A stretch of DNA of 64,000 nucleotides from Struthidea cinerea (lineage: Eukaryota; Chordata; Aves; Passeriformes; Corcoracidae): assembly GCA_013397865.1 (NCBI GenBank), contig VZTI01003657.1:1062285-1126284 (forward strand). Reading direction: 5' to 3'. Within the stretch, counting starts at the first letter, position 1. Each line of letters starts with the position of its first letter. Below are positions 12,101 to 21,570 of this stretch, one piece after another. The notes below the pieces were generated by a model, which was not told the DNA's origin, searched no databases, and worked only from the letters and a program-made list of their open reading frames with translations. The translations under genes were made by a program, and so were the position numbers.

Positions 12101-15100
12101 AGACAATGCCATGGTAACCCATGGGGTTACTAAATCTGAATTCTAAATTTACAGCTGCAAAAGGGGGTCCTCTCAAAAGGACAGATGGAAGAGTCAAATT
12201 TTAAGGCAAGTTGCAGAAATTCAGAAGGAGTTTCTTTACTTTAGGACTCAAACTTTATGCCACAATGAAATGTGCATTCTGTATGCACATGCAGCCTGTA
12301 CATTAAATGAAAATAGTGACAGAAATTGTAGATTTGTCCTCTCAAAACCTCTAAGTCAGACTTAGCAAAAGCACTGCCATCCCTTCTCCAGTTCAGACTT
12401 TGGATGTCATCTTTCAATATTTGCCAGTATTACCCAAATATTGCACCTTCCAGAAGATAAACAGGCCTCATTTAAAATCACCTCTCATTACACTACTAAG
12501 AACTTAACAAGGAATTTGATAAAGATGAAAAATGGGCTATGAACTGTCTTAATCTCCGTATCAAAATCAGTTACCAGCTGCTTCTTTCTCCATAGTGTGA
12601 AGTATAGACTGCATGAAATCATTTTGTTTGTCTGGGCCCAGTAACAAAGAGTCCATGGCTTGTTCTTCCAGCACTGACAACAACATGCAGATCCCTACAG
12701 AAGAAAAAAAAGAAGCAACCTGTCTATATATTTGAAAAAATACACAGCACCTATCAAATTGTAGAGCTCTGACTTGAAAGAAGTGCTTACAAGTGGGAGA
12801 CTACACAAATTCATTTCTGATCATAAATACTCACCCAGCCAATAGTTCTTGTAGTTGGCTGTATCATACAAATGAGCTGGCAGAAGGATGAGTTTACCCT
12901 TTTCAAACATAGAAGAGCTGTAAATATCTGGATTCTCAAAAAGCCCCAACTCAATAACTTTGAACAAACAAGTCAGCACTTCCTCTAAGTCATAGTAATC
13001 ATCCCTGTCAACCTTCCCTAAATTCCTTGCTGTTAGGATGGCCCATCGACGAACCTAAGGATTGAAATAAAAAGTTATGTATTAATAAAAAGAACAAATA
13101 ACACCACAATTCTGTAAGAGGAAGCACTGCTATTACAAATGGAACAAAGGCATATTTTTACTAATAGAGTAATTAAAAATAAGTCTTCAAAATAATCTTA
13201 GAAACAGGCTTGCTTTCCCTGTAAGATGATGTTGGTGACAAGGAAGCTATAATTCAGGGTAATACCTACAAAGAAAATTCCTTGGGATTCATGTGCAACA
13301 GTGTAGCAATTGGTCTGTACTAATTTCATGTTATTTACATGTTACTGACCAAGATTTTCTGAGAGAACTGCATACTGTAACAGATGTCAAGTTTTATTTA
13401 CAGATAAATGCACCACAGAGATTTTCTAAAATCATGCAAAGACACCACTCAATCCCTTCACTATTAGTGTGGTGCACAAAACCAGGATTCACTGGAATTC
13501 AGCAGAACAGAAAAAGGAACTTACCACCTCATTTGGGTGTACCAAAAAGAGATAAATTCCTGGGTATTTCTCAAAGACCTGAAAGGAGTCGTGACTTAGT
13601 TCCATTCTACAGAGCACTTCTACACACAGCTCACCTAAAAGGGTAAGACACAGTTATAGTAAGGACTAATCTACAGGTTCACATAAAAATTTATTTAGTA
13701 TCAAAATAAATATAGACACTGATACTCTGGTTTAACTACTATTTATTTTCACCTCCTTCAGTAGAACAACACCTTTCCAAAGGGACATGATCAGATACGT
13801 ACTGACTTTCTTATGCAGCAGCAGATATGGGTATTTCAGTATTTCCAGCAGGGGCACTCGCAGGTTGTTCTCAAAATTTGGGCCCACATATCCAGACAGA
13901 CGTGTCTCCCCATTCTCATCTATCAGAAACAACTCATCATCTTCTCCTGTTTCTTCGTTCATGGATTTCTCCATGTGGGCAACAAGGCGGGAGGTTTCCA
14001 AGTCCCACAAGTCCTATTCGGTGGGGGAAAACAACAATCGAAGTGTACTTGTAAAGAAAGCAATTAAGGACATTTATTATCACATACAGAAATCTTAATT
14101 ATGCTTTCAAAACTTAAAATCTCATTTTGAAAAGTTTCTTTCTACGCATGGTCCAAGACACTAAAGCTTTGAAACGGAATTCAATTATGCAAAGCCCAAA
14201 TCTCTCACTTTAGAGTTAAGACTACAAAGTCATTTTTAAAAGAGTAGCCTTCAAAGCAGAAGCAATTTCATAATTCTGTTAAATATTCATATTCATTTCA
14301 ATACTGATTTCAGGACATAGCTTAGTCACAAAACTTTGTTCCACTGGCCAATACACAGAAAGACACAATACAGGAAAAGATCATATTTAGGAAGATGGGA
14401 AAAGCATTTATAAAATCTTGCCTTCTTACAGATTTTGCAATTAGTGGAAGGAAAAGAATATAAACAATGCAAAAAGACTGACTGATTTTCTGGATATTTG
14501 TAGGGATTCACTCACTTAACATTACTCATCTTAAGTAACTGCTCCCAACCTCAATTAGACACCAAGTTTATTCACTGCTGTAAATGGACACAAAAAGGAA
14601 CTTGCAGTAGGTCCAGGTTCTCGTATTTCCAGTCTATGGAACTTCCAGTCACATGGAATTACACTCCAGAGACATCTAGCCGACCAATCTAAAGAGCAAC
14701 CTTTTAGACATCTGTATTATTATCAATTAGCTACAAATACATACTTTACATACCCAGATGGGAAAATAAGCTTTCCAGAAATATAAAATTGTATACTAGT
14801 AAGGGAGGATTACAAAGGAGGCTTAATTTTTTTTGATTAATTCTACAGTCTTGCAAGGTCTGATCTCTGAAATTCAAACATAGGAGAAAACTACAAATGA
14901 GAAGTGAAAGTGAACAAAAACAGGAACAACCCAAAAGCTGAAGAGAAAGCAGCGGAAAAGAGAAAATACATTAAAGAAATGAGCTGTTAGTCTGGCAGAT
15001 GTTCTTTGTTTCAGATGACAAACCATCACAACACGAAAGAAGTCCAAGCTACAGCGTCTAGTCAGCAATTTACAACTACTGCTTTAGTTCTTGCCAATTT

Positions 15101-15465
15101 GAATATATGCAAAACAAGAGGGTCCCTGTTTTACAATCAGCAGTTTGCAACTCCATCTAAAAACCCAAACCAGTTAAAAAGCAACACAACCTATTCCCAA
15201 AACCCAGTTAAACACAACCCCTGTATGAAACTCCCCCTACACTGAGGCTGGGCCACAGAAGCCTCTTAATTAATCTCTTAATTACCTCATGCAATCTTGG
15301 ACATTCTTCCCTCGCTTTGTGGTATTCAACCACACACTCCAGGCAGTAACAGAGGTCATCATTGGATCCTTCAAAATCTTCCTGGGACAGCCTTTGAGCA
15401 GCATAGTGCTTCAGGAACTCGGTGGTGTCAGCACCACTCTGTGTGCACCATCGGCATGTGCTCAT
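26..15465 (-). CDS. SETX: SETX, senataxin (probable RNA/DNA helicase), 3' end outside window
   Basis: Senataxin is a nuclear SF1B (Upf1-like) helicase that unwinds RNA:DNA hybrids, promotes RNA polymerase II termination and protects against R-loop damage; human mutations cause AOA2 and ALS4. Seventeen coding exons read right to left: 15286-15465, 13803-14013, 13525-13634, 12835-13054, 12575-12694, 11405-11576, 10722-10812, 6033-10268, 5123-5222, 4529-4705, 3645-3874, 2967-3134, 2683-2839, 1746-1847, 1212-1324, 445-516, 26-175. All junctions are GT-AG and phases match, giving 6,609 nt and residues 1-2203 without a stop. The translation starts MSTCRWCTQSG, like the human protein, and follows it along its length. 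Walker A GPPGTGKS lies near residues 1985-1992 and Walker B VIVDE at 2199-2203, where the window ends. Helicase motifs III-VI and the C terminus lie left of base 1. The chosen ATG sits one base after a splice acceptor. Identity is very sure; exact exon ends are hand-derived. Confidence 0.97.
445..516 (-). CDS. SETX: SETX exon, residues 2130-2153
   Basis: A 72-nt exon encoding NDEIGRLAKERQQLASQLKE, matching human ENISKVSKERQELASKIKE. It is the second helix of the coiled-coil insertion. Acceptor ...tctag, donor GTAGGA, phase 0 at both ends. Confidence 0.9.
1212..1324 (-). CDS. SETX: SETX exon, residues 2092-2129
   Basis: A charged stretch with KKKEALDQKLDMLSRERAM, predicted coiled-coil. It lies within the insertion (prong-like subdomain 1C) between motifs Ib and Ic. 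Acceptor ...attacag, donor GTAGCA in phase 0. Sequence conservation is moderate. Confidence 0.88.
1746..1847 (-). CDS. SETX: SETX exon, residues 2058-2092
   Basis: Encodes GNCGDIKLVRLGAEKSIN and FSLDKQVEHRM, the motif Ib region. LVRLG corresponds to the conserved VRLG/VRVG of Upf1-like helicases. Donor GTAAGT in phase 1. Confidence 0.94.
2683..2839 (-). CDS. SETX: SETX exon with helicase motif Ia, residues 2006-2058
   Basis: Encodes RFLVCAPSNAAVDELMKKI, which is helicase motif Ia (CAPSNAAVDE) of the Upf1-like family and nearly identical to human. It begins with a Lys-rich linker after acceptor ...tctacag and ends at donor GTATGG in phase 1. Confidence 0.96.
2967..3134 (-). CDS. SETX: SETX exon with Q motif and Walker A, residues 1950-2005
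   Basis: Encodes YNEDQKRAIETAYAMVK, the Q-motif region of SF1B helicases, and ICLIHGPPGTGKSKTIVGLL, whose GPPGTGKS is the ATP-binding P-loop (about residues 1985-1992). Phase 0 at both ends, 56 codons. All catalytic P-loop residues are intact. Confidence 0.97.
3645..3874 (-). CDS. SETX: SETX exon, residues 1873-1949
   Basis: Encodes CHLTVQTQANLSFF, VVVGSLVTTHRKFKGLLLL and DFCPRDLP. Human senataxin has the same VISSLVTTQRKLKA pattern. The exon ends GGAAGTGCT before donor GTAAGT, in phase 0. It precedes the ATPase core. Confidence 0.92.
4529..4705 (-). CDS. SETX: SETX exon, residues 1814-1873
   Basis: Encodes ESDLARQLHPKEDDLILLVV through to VGLVTRFSRASGYAN. It matches the human ...LAKQLYPKENDLVFL segment in position and pattern, though it is less conserved. 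Donor GTGAGT in phase 1. Confidence 0.9.
5123..5222 (-). CDS. SETX: SETX exon, residues 1781-1814
   Basis: Encodes LAQEWVENQKVREK followed by FYLQNFSADMN, equivalent to human VAQEW...FYQLQVRKFPAD. Acceptor ...ttgtag, donor GTGAGG in phase 1. It forms the start of the helicase-associated stalk/barrel region before domain 1A. Confidence 0.9.
6033..10268 (-). CDS. SETX: SETX giant internal exon, residues 369-1780
   Basis: An internal exon of 4,236 nt (1,412 codons), far above the usual vertebrate exon size and matching the single giant exon of human SETX. It opens DTGWKAAICPEYCPN and completes the N-terminal helical domain (STFLWFIPFVQSLMDLKDLG). The next roughly 1,100 residues are low-complexity, Ser/Lys/Glu-rich and weakly conserved. 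Islands of conservation stand out: a SUMO-interaction-like VIVISDSSDEE near residue 1019, EKLGLKKGPRKAFDLSQ, EGDDNLFLTQLDP, and a Cys/His cluster at about 1567-1586. It closes with MMLNAFET before donor GTAAGT. Upstream codons beyond 10268 are intronic because a splice acceptor (tttttcag) lies there. Confidence 0.96.
10722..10812 (-). CDS. SETX: SETX exon, residues 338-368
   Basis: A 91-nt exon encoding TKSEPES and then DDMISCSQIVYNYNTEK. Acceptor ...ttttag, donor GTATTA, ending in phase 0 directly before the giant exon. Confidence 0.92.
11405..11576 (-). CDS. SETX: SETX exon, residues 281-338
   Basis: Encodes DPFWPALHCFMVILDQLGSK and VWGQLIDPVQAFQTIIN, highly conserved with human senataxin. 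The donor is GTCAGT in phase 2; the first base of the next exon completes an Arg codon. Confidence 0.93.
12575..12694 (-). CDS. SETX: SETX exon, residues 241-281
   Basis: Encodes GICMLLSVLEEQAMDSLLLG and DKQNDFMQSILHTME, closely matching human senataxin. Acceptor ...ctgtag, donor GTAACT, entering and leaving in phase 1. Confidence 0.92.
12835..13054 (-). CDS. SETX: SETX exon, residues 168-241
   Basis: Encodes VRRWAILTARNLGKVDRDDY, a stretch nearly identical to the human protein, through to NYKNYWL. The donor is GTGAGT in phase 1. Part of the N-terminal helical repeat domain. Confidence 0.93.
13525..13634 (-). CDS. SETX: SETX exon, residues 131-167
   Basis: Encodes ELCVEVLCRME and YPGIYLFLVHPNE, matching the human N-terminal domain. 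The acceptor is ...ttttag and the donor GTAAGT after GAG-GTG. Length 110 nt brings the frame back to phase 0. Confidence 0.92.
13803..14013 (-). CDS. SETX: SETX exon, residues 61-131
   Basis: Begins DLWDLETSRL after acceptor ...gaatag and includes the conserved RVPLLEILKYPYLLLH. The donor is GTACGT and the exon leaves phase 1, so its last base A joins GT of the next exon to make Ser131. It belongs to the N-terminal helical (Sen1-N-like) domain that mediates protein contacts. Confidence 0.93.
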
Positions 15466-15466
15466 T
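15286..15466 (-). CDS. SETX: SETX first coding exon, residues 1-60
   Basis: The exon opens one base before the ATG (15463-15465), after an acceptor reading ...cacccccag. It ends in CATGAG followed by GTAATT. It encodes MSTCRWCTQSG and the Cys-rich LCYCLECVVEYHKAR segment typical of the senataxin N terminus. The upstream 5' UTR must lie in at least one further exon towards 17.8 kb. Confidence 0.93.
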
Positions 15467-16105
15467 CTGGGGGTGCAAAGAAGCGGGAATTAAAGTCCAA
15501 AGCCTTCAGGTGGCAAAATATTTCCTTTCAGCCACAACAGGACCCAATTTTCAAGTGTGGTGAGCGTCAGGATTTCAGTAACTCGTTAGCAGCCTCCGTG
15601 CAGTTGTTCTTACAAGATACAGGTGCATGCAGTTAAACAGATTAAAGCATTAAAGGGACATCACACAAAAAATGTCTGTGGAATAGCAAACAGTAAACAT
15701 AAAGCACTGAAGTCAAACGTGCAAACTAGGAAAAAACCTGTGAAAACTCACTTTGCATACAAAAAAAATATCTCCTTACCCACACATTGCACAATTTCCA
15801 GAACTACAATGCAAAGCTCTTTATATTATTTTACTGGTGTCTCTGGAAGCTAGGTCTAGTGGCACAAAGTTTAATTAGCTTTCTTCCTTAATCTCCTGCT
15901 AAAATTTATAGGTCAGCAAATCCCTGTTGTCCCAAGCAAAGGATATTTACGCAGAACTTTCCTGTCTTTGTTATTTTTATAGCAGAAAGCATGCTAAAAT
16001 TCTCACCACAGATTGCTTTCCTCTAAAAACAAAAACTCTTCACTAAGCAGCAATAGAATCATCTCAAATCCTGCTAGTCTGAAAAATTCAGCAGAACACT
16101 GGACT

Positions 16106-16420
16106 CACCGAATCATTTGGTTTGAAAGGGTCATTTCATTCCACCCCCTGCCATGGGCAGAGACCACTATCCCAGGTTGCTCCAAGCCCCGTCCAGCCTG
16201 GTCTTGGACACTTCCAGGGACGGGGCAGCCACAGCTTCTCGGGAAAACCTGTGCCAGGGCCTCATCAGCCTCACAGGGAATAACTTTCTCCTAACATCCA
16301 ATCTAACCCTGCCCTCTGTCAGTTTGAATCCACTTCCCCTCATCCTATCACTACAGTTCCTGATGAAGAGTCCCTCTCCAGCTTCCTTGTAGGCTCCTTC
16401 AGATAATAGAAGGCTGCTAA
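16106..16420 (-). mobile_element. CR1 LINE 3' fragment
   Basis: The plus strand reads ...GAATCATTTGG..., then CCCTGCCATGGGCAGAGACC, then GGTTGCTCCAAGCCCCGTCC and CAGCTTCCTTGTAGGCTCC. This is the familiar reverse complement of avian CR1 non-LTR retrotransposon 3' ends. It is 5'-truncated, as most CR1 copies are, with no open frame, and lies in the SETX 5' intron. Confidence 0.92.
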
Positions 16421-16778
16421 AGCATGAACTCTTGAACTATCTATATAAAAAGAAAGATGGTAACTACTTCTTTTATTCAGCGTAACAGAACGAAATAAAG
16501 CCAAGCTTTACGTTTCCTCATACATACACATATACTGGGAAAACCCAACAATTGTGGCATTTACCTTTGAAAAAAGGAGCTATTTGCTGTGCAGGTGTGC
16601 CAGGTCACATGGTGGGAAGGAGAACAGCGCTGCCCTGCAGCCAGGAAAGGGGCTGAGCCCTTCAGCCATACATGTCCTGAGTGCAGAGGGCAGAGGTGTA
16701 TCCTCAGCAATCCACCCCCTGGTGACCAAGTCTCGGTGGTATTTCAAAGATCTAGAGCAAAACAGAAATCAAACCACT

Positions 16779-17095
16779 GAATCACAGAATCAGTCCGGCT
16801 GGAAAAGACCTCTGAGATCATCGAATCCAACCTGTGACCGAACACCACCTTGTCACCCAGACCAGCGCACCGAGGGCCACATCCAGTTGAACACCTCCAG
16901 GGATGGTGACCCCACCACCGCCCTGGGCAGCCCATTCCAATGTTCAACAACTCTTTCAGTGAAGGAATTCCTACTGATGCCCAACCTGAACCTCCCCTGG
17001 CACAGCTTGAGGCTCTGTCCTCTCCTGTCACTCACTGCCCGGGAGAAGAGGCCAACCCTCACCTACTATAACCTCCTTCTAGGTAGTAGATCAGT
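16779..17095 (-). mobile_element. CR1 LINE 3' fragment
   Basis: Starts GAATCACAGAATCAGTCCGG, then AAAAGACCTCTGAGATCATC and ATCCAACC, the antisense of a CR1 3' terminus. It continues through the CACCTCCAGGGATGGTGACC segment typical of another CR1 subfamily. It ends about 170-200 bp from the SETX CpG island. Confidence 0.93.
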
Positions 17096-17772
17096 AGAAA
17101 TCGGTTCAGCTCACACTTAAGAATTGCTCTGGTATTTAGATTAATAATTGCATTAAAGCATTTCATGAAGTGATAAGTACGATTTGCAAGAGAATCCCTT
17201 CCGTCATTCAAATACGGACATAATGTTCGTTTCGCTTTTCACTTAGAAAAGGCGTAAATATTTACCTATGCGAGGAAATCGCTTAAAGGAGCGTGGGCGG
17301 GCACACGAACCCCAGCTGCGAGCAGCACCGTGCCCTGTAACGCTGCTACCGACACCCCGCACCGGCTGCGGAGCCTCGGCACCCAAGCATGGAACGCCCA
17401 AGCACCGAAAACTCTTTCGGTTTCGTAGCTGGAGCCGCTGCAGCCGCCCCGGTGCCGGTGCCGGTCCCACCGCAATCCCAATCCCACCGCCACCCTAACC
17501 CCGACCCCAATACAAACCCCAACCCCTGGAGCGCCCCGTGCCCCCCCCGACAGCTCCACCTGAGCGCTCCCCTCGCCTCGGCCGCCCTGCCCGGTGCCCT
17601 CCGCCCCTTCCCGCCAAGCGGGACCGAGCTTGGCGGGGCAGCGCCTGCCCTGAGGCGGCGTGAGGGACCGACACAAAGGGTGTCCCGGGAGGAGCGCGGG
17701 CTCCGCGGCGGCAGCACAAGCTCCAGCGCGGTGCCGGGCGGGCGGGCGAACACATAGTCCCTCTCCTCGTTC

Positions 17773-17792
17773 CTCACCTCACCTCACCTCAC
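17773..17792 (-). repeat. Tandem GTGAG array, candidate splice donors of SETX exon 1
   Basis: The plus strand has CTCAC repeated four times at period 5 (17773-17777, 17778-17782, 17783-17787, 17788-17792). On the SETX strand this reads GTGAG four times in a row, each copy a consensus 5' splice site. It sits at the left edge of the CpG island. Confidence 0.6.
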
Positions 17793-17813
17793 GCTGCTCC
17801 CACGGACCCCTCG

Positions 17814-17996
17814 NNNNNNNNNNNNNNNNNNNNNNNNNNNNNNNNNNNNNNNNNNNNNNNNNNNNNNNNNNNNNNNNNNNNNNNNNNNNNNNNNNNNNNN
17901 NNNNNNNNNNNNNNNNNNNNNNNNNNNNNNNNNNNNNNNNNNNNNNNNNNNNNNNNNNNNNNNNNNNNNNNNNNNNNNNNNNNNNNNNNNNNNNNN
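17814..17996. other. Assembly gap (183 N)
   Basis: A run of N inside the SETX CpG island. GC-rich avian promoters are often lost from short-read assemblies. Translated frames that span it are meaningless. Confidence 1.
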
Positions 17997-19559
17997 GGCT
18001 GGGTGTGAGTGGTGTTGGAGCCCCAGCGAGGGCAGCCAGGGCACTGGCTCAAGGACAGAATTAGTTAAATACTGAAATAATACGAACCCCGCCTCAAGCC
18101 CTGACCGAGCGCAGAGGGGGCGGGCCCAGCTGCCGCAGGTAACGACCCCCGGGGCAAGGTTCTCGTGCAATGGAAGCCACTCACATCCAGCTTAACAGCT
18201 CCCGGGCCTCTTCCTGCACCAGAGGGGCAGGAGAGGGGCTGCTCCCCGCTCAGACCTGGCCCCTGTGGCTGGCAGATGAAGCCACTTCACTCGAGGTTTG
18301 TGGCTCTGACCCTGCAGGGCCCAGGGGTGACACCACCCCAGAGCCTGGGGGGCAGTGAGAAAACCGGCGGAGATCGCTCTCCTCCCTCCCCTTCTCTGGT
18401 TAAGACTTTACAGGAGAGGGGTGGTGAAAAAAGCAAGTCCCCGTTTGATCTTCAGCTGCTGCCACCGTAACACTCTTCAACTTTGAAGTGCTGCAAACAC
18501 ACCCTTGGAACTCGTCTGACTCCGTCTTTGATAACGCCACACAGGCGAGAGTTTTGTGCTCTAACACCACTCAGGCCATGAACACGCCAGGAAAGTGCTT
18601 GAAGCAACACAACTGCTTGAAACACCCAAGTTTTTAGGGGCCTCGCAGTGCTTCTACACTTGAAGGATGTGTCATGCTCTAATTTATAATGCAGTCTGAT
18701 ACACAAAGCTTTGTCGACGTTATTCCCTTCATCATTCCGTGGAGCCTCTTTGGTTTTTTTTAAACCTCTGCGCAGGTTGCTCTGTTTGCAATAATATTGA
18801 AATACCCACATGAAAGTACTGCCTCCGCGTGCCTGTGCTCCCGTGGGCCCAGGGAAGAGGATGGCAAAGGGAAAAGCTGCTTCCTTGTGCCATTATTCAG
18901 CACGTGGGAAATAATCAACAAGCAATTACTTGCCCCTGTGCAAACAGATTTACACACTCTTCACCCGAGATGAAGGGAAGGAGTTTCCTTACTCCATTCC
19001 CAGGGCTGCAGGGAGATGGACAAAGCCTCTCTTCTCCTCAGGTCTGTTGCCCCAAAGCAGCCAGTGCAGCGATGGCTCCAAGTTTACAATTCTGGCCCTG
19101 GCTTGCTCTATTTTGCAGAGAAACTGCTTTTAACAAGTATCAGCAAGAGTTTTCCTTGAGTAGTTTCTGGGAGGGCATAACAGGAGCTCGTGCCCTGAGG
19201 TGACCCTTCGAGCTGGAACGCTCCTGGCTCTTGGACAAAGGGAGTGAAAATGCCTCGGAAAAATATTTTGAAAGGTGGTTTTGAAGCCCAAACATGCAAG
19301 ATAATGAGAGTGGAGAATGAGCTAGCAGAGCTAAAACAAAGGCATCTAACTTGTCTATACTGCTGATTAAGAGACAATTTCACCCTAATAACTCTGAATT
19401 GCAGCTGGATTGCAGGCCAGGTGACTGCAGAGGAGCAGGGAAACCTCTCAAGGTTTGGGATCCCTTACCTGAGCCCGCAGTCTGTCCCTGCCCAAGGCAA
19501 GAGATCCCTTACTCACACCAGATCCTTGGTAAGTGACTGAGAGCAGCTGAATTAGTACT

Positions 19560-19930
19560 AATGAAATATCACTGATTCATGGGCCTACTCAGTACGAATT
19601 ATAAACTTCACTTATGTAAAGCTGCACCCAGACTCCTCTCTGAGGAGCAGTTAGAAAGGAAGGGGGTCCATTCTGAACCTCATGAGTCGACTGGATGGTC
19701 TTTCTTACCCTTTGTATCTCCAAAACTCTTTGTGAATCACTAACTTAATTTTCCTTTGTATGCTTCTTCCACGCAGTCATTAATAAGGTGAACTTTGCCA
19801 TCAAACTTACTGAGCCTTGGTGAACCATTGTTAAAACTTTGTTAAATTCCATCAAATTTATTGAACTCTATCAAATTATTTTTTTAGCTCAATAAAACAT
19901 TGCTGCTTCTCTCTTTTGAGTGAGGTGCAT
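19560..19930 (+). mobile_element. Possible LTR-like remnant with polyadenylation signal
   Basis: T-rich sequence with several TCAAA(T/C)TTA-like repeats leads to AATAAA at 19891-19896, followed by a CTGCTTCTCTCTTTTGAGTG tract. That layout resembles an R-U5 boundary of an avian endogenous retrovirus LTR. I recognise no terminal inverted ends or target duplication, so this could be ordinary intergenic DNA. Confidence 0.3.
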
Positions 19931-20745
19931 TCCAGCCAGCCACAACAGTTGTCCTTTAAAGCAAAGAATAAAATAAATCTCATCGTGGAGGTAGAAGTTT
20001 ATTTCTTCAAGATCTACTCTACAAACTCTACAACCAGGCAGCGTTTGTGCTCTTGCCTGCAGACAATTCAGAGCACCTCCATTTTCCAGGAAAAAAAACC
20101 CTTGAAAAACACAAACTGTATGGATTCAGAAATTCAAGTTTTTCAGCTTTTAACCTTCAAACCCATGAAGCAACACAAATCAAAGACTTAAGTGGAAGTG
20201 GTGTATGTTTCCTTCCCCCCATCCCAGTTCATCTCTTGGCTGGAAAACTTTACCCTCAAAGCAGTGGCTGACTAGAGGGGAGGTCTTGCCTGTCTCACAA
20301 AAATCCCGCTGCTTTCTATCGTCAGAGAGACGAAAGCCAGACACAGTTAAATGTGGAAAATTCTCCTTTAAAATCCCTTGCTGTAAGTCCCCTTCCAGAC
20401 CCTCCAACAAGGCCTTTTATTTCAAGGTGATTGAAAGTTCTAGATTTTCAGTGATGATTATTAGAATTGAAAAGGGAAGTTCTCACTTACCAAAATGACC
20501 CTCAAAAAGCAGGGACTGAGTTTTCTTGCATTACTGTCTAATACAGCATATAGGAAATATAAACAAGCCATACAAAGACTTTACACAGTAAGATATTTTT
20601 GGGGTTTTTTACATTCATTCAGTCGTTCTACAAATAATCACTTCAGGCAGAGAGTTAAAAATATCATACAAAACATGAGTACAACCTCCATCTTACTGCC
20701 TAATTTTCTTATTAAAATGTAGAAATTCTCCTTGGCAAAATAAAA

Positions 20746-20777
20746 ATATATGTACGCGTATGTATATATATACACAC
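20746..20777. repeat. AT/AC microsatellite
   Basis: Alternating purine-pyrimidine run (TATATGTACGCGTATGTATA then TATATACACAC) just beyond the TTF1 3' end. Confidence 0.8.
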
Positions 20778-20804
20778 TGTTTTGTCTCTGTATTCCAAAT
20801 ATTA

Positions 20805-21409
20805 ATAAAAACATTTTAAATTATTTATTTTGGTTAGCATGAAATGATGAATAGTAATGGACAAAAGTCGTTTTTCTCTAGAAGGGTTGAGAAAAGTAAG
20901 TCTGCATCAAAAATAAAATCAGTTGCTTTTAAGAATAAGATACCTGTTTAAAAAAAAAACAACTCGAAGGTTGTGCTGTTTTCATCAACACAGATGTCTT
21001 AAGACTTGGTTATTACAGAGATGTAAAAGCAAACTGAAAGCCTTTTTCCAATCCCATGAATTTTAAATAATTTAAAAAAAATAAAGTTCTGAAAACCAGG
21101 TTCATTCATAAAGGGAAAACAGCAGCTTTCAACGCCACAGAAAAAAAGTATTTTGAGACATTTAGAAAGCAACTTGGACGCTTAAATGAAAACTTCTAAA
21201 ACCAGAGATACATTAAAATAATAAAAGGTGGCACAAAAACTCTGTTTAACTCAGTCTTCAATATGAAACAAGACAATCAGAGGTGCCTATCCTGACTTTT
21301 CCCATAACTCAACAGCCTGGGTACCTGCAGGTGGTGAGCTGCACCCACTTTCAACCAGACCCATTTGCAGTTAAATATGCAAATTAGGAATTGCTTTTAG
21401 GACAGTCAA
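20805..21409 (-). other. TTF1: TTF1 3' UTR
   Basis: Sequence after the TAA at 21410-21412 down to just beyond the candidate AATAAA at 20824. AT-rich, with poly-A and poly-T runs. No conserved reading frame. Confidence 0.5.
20824..20829 (-). terminator. TTF1: Candidate TTF1 polyadenylation signal
   Basis: TTTATT on the plus strand gives AATAAA on the TTF1 strand, about 580 nt after the stop codon. I found no canonical AATAAA between it and the stop. Further TTTATT copies near 20416 and 19997 could serve longer forms. Confidence 0.5.
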
Positions 21410-21570
21410 TTAATCACTCTCTTCACTGGAGTCAAAGATGTCACTGAGTCGGAAAGCCTTCTGCTGCTGACTGGCTGCTGAATTGTCAAAACTACAGCGC
21501 TTCCCCTCCTTTTTTCTTAACTCTTCTTCAAGTTCTGGGAGCTTCTTTTCATACAGATAGTCAATAATTT
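21410..21570 (-). CDS. TTF1: TTF1 last coding exon, residues 656-708 and stop
   Basis: Encodes EIIDYLYEKKLPELEEELRK and an acidic tail FRLSDIFDSSEESD before TAA. Human has EIIDYLYETTLPLLKEKLEK and FPFRDIFYYEDDSEGED. The acceptor follows a long pyrimidine tract (poly-T on the TTF1 strand). Confidence 0.95.

Larger units (their letters stand above)
10269..15285 (-). other. SETX 5' introns
   Basis: Introns 10269-10721, 10813-11404, 11577-12574, 12695-12834, 13055-13524, 13635-13802 and 14014-15285. They are AT-rich and carry no recognisable repeat apart from short homopolymers. Open frames here, such as 11949-12197 on the minus strand, do not resemble senataxin or any family I know. Confidence 0.65.
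15467..17770 (-). other. SETX 5' UTR intron
   Basis: Between the first coding exon and the CpG-island promoter. It holds two CR1 LINE tails (listed separately) and otherwise unremarkable AT-rich sequence. Human SETX has two noncoding first exons, so a second noncoding exon could be hidden here; I could not place one. Confidence 0.55.
17260..18170 (-). promoter_or_regulatory. SETX: SETX CpG-island promoter and noncoding exon 1 (interrupted by gap)
   Basis: GC- and CpG-rich sequence lies on both sides of the N gap, right where the SETX 5' end is expected, about 2 kb upstream of the first coding exon. No protein in this stretch resembles a family. The transcription start and most of exon 1 are probably in or beside the missing bases. 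A tandem donor array at 17773-17792 may end exon 1. Confidence 0.7.
18171..20800. other. Intergenic region between the TTF1 3' end and the SETX promoter
   Basis: Only about 2.6 kb separates the end of TTF1 from the SETX island; both genes point left, so they are in tandem. Open frames here (such as 18829-19203 plus) match no family. The 19.56-19.93 kb part looks like a retroviral LTR end and is listed separately. Confidence 0.6.

Noticed and set aside
17389..18170. Frames of 85-143 codons around the first N gap
   Set aside because: They arise from CpG-island composition, and some run through N. This is promoter DNA of SETX.
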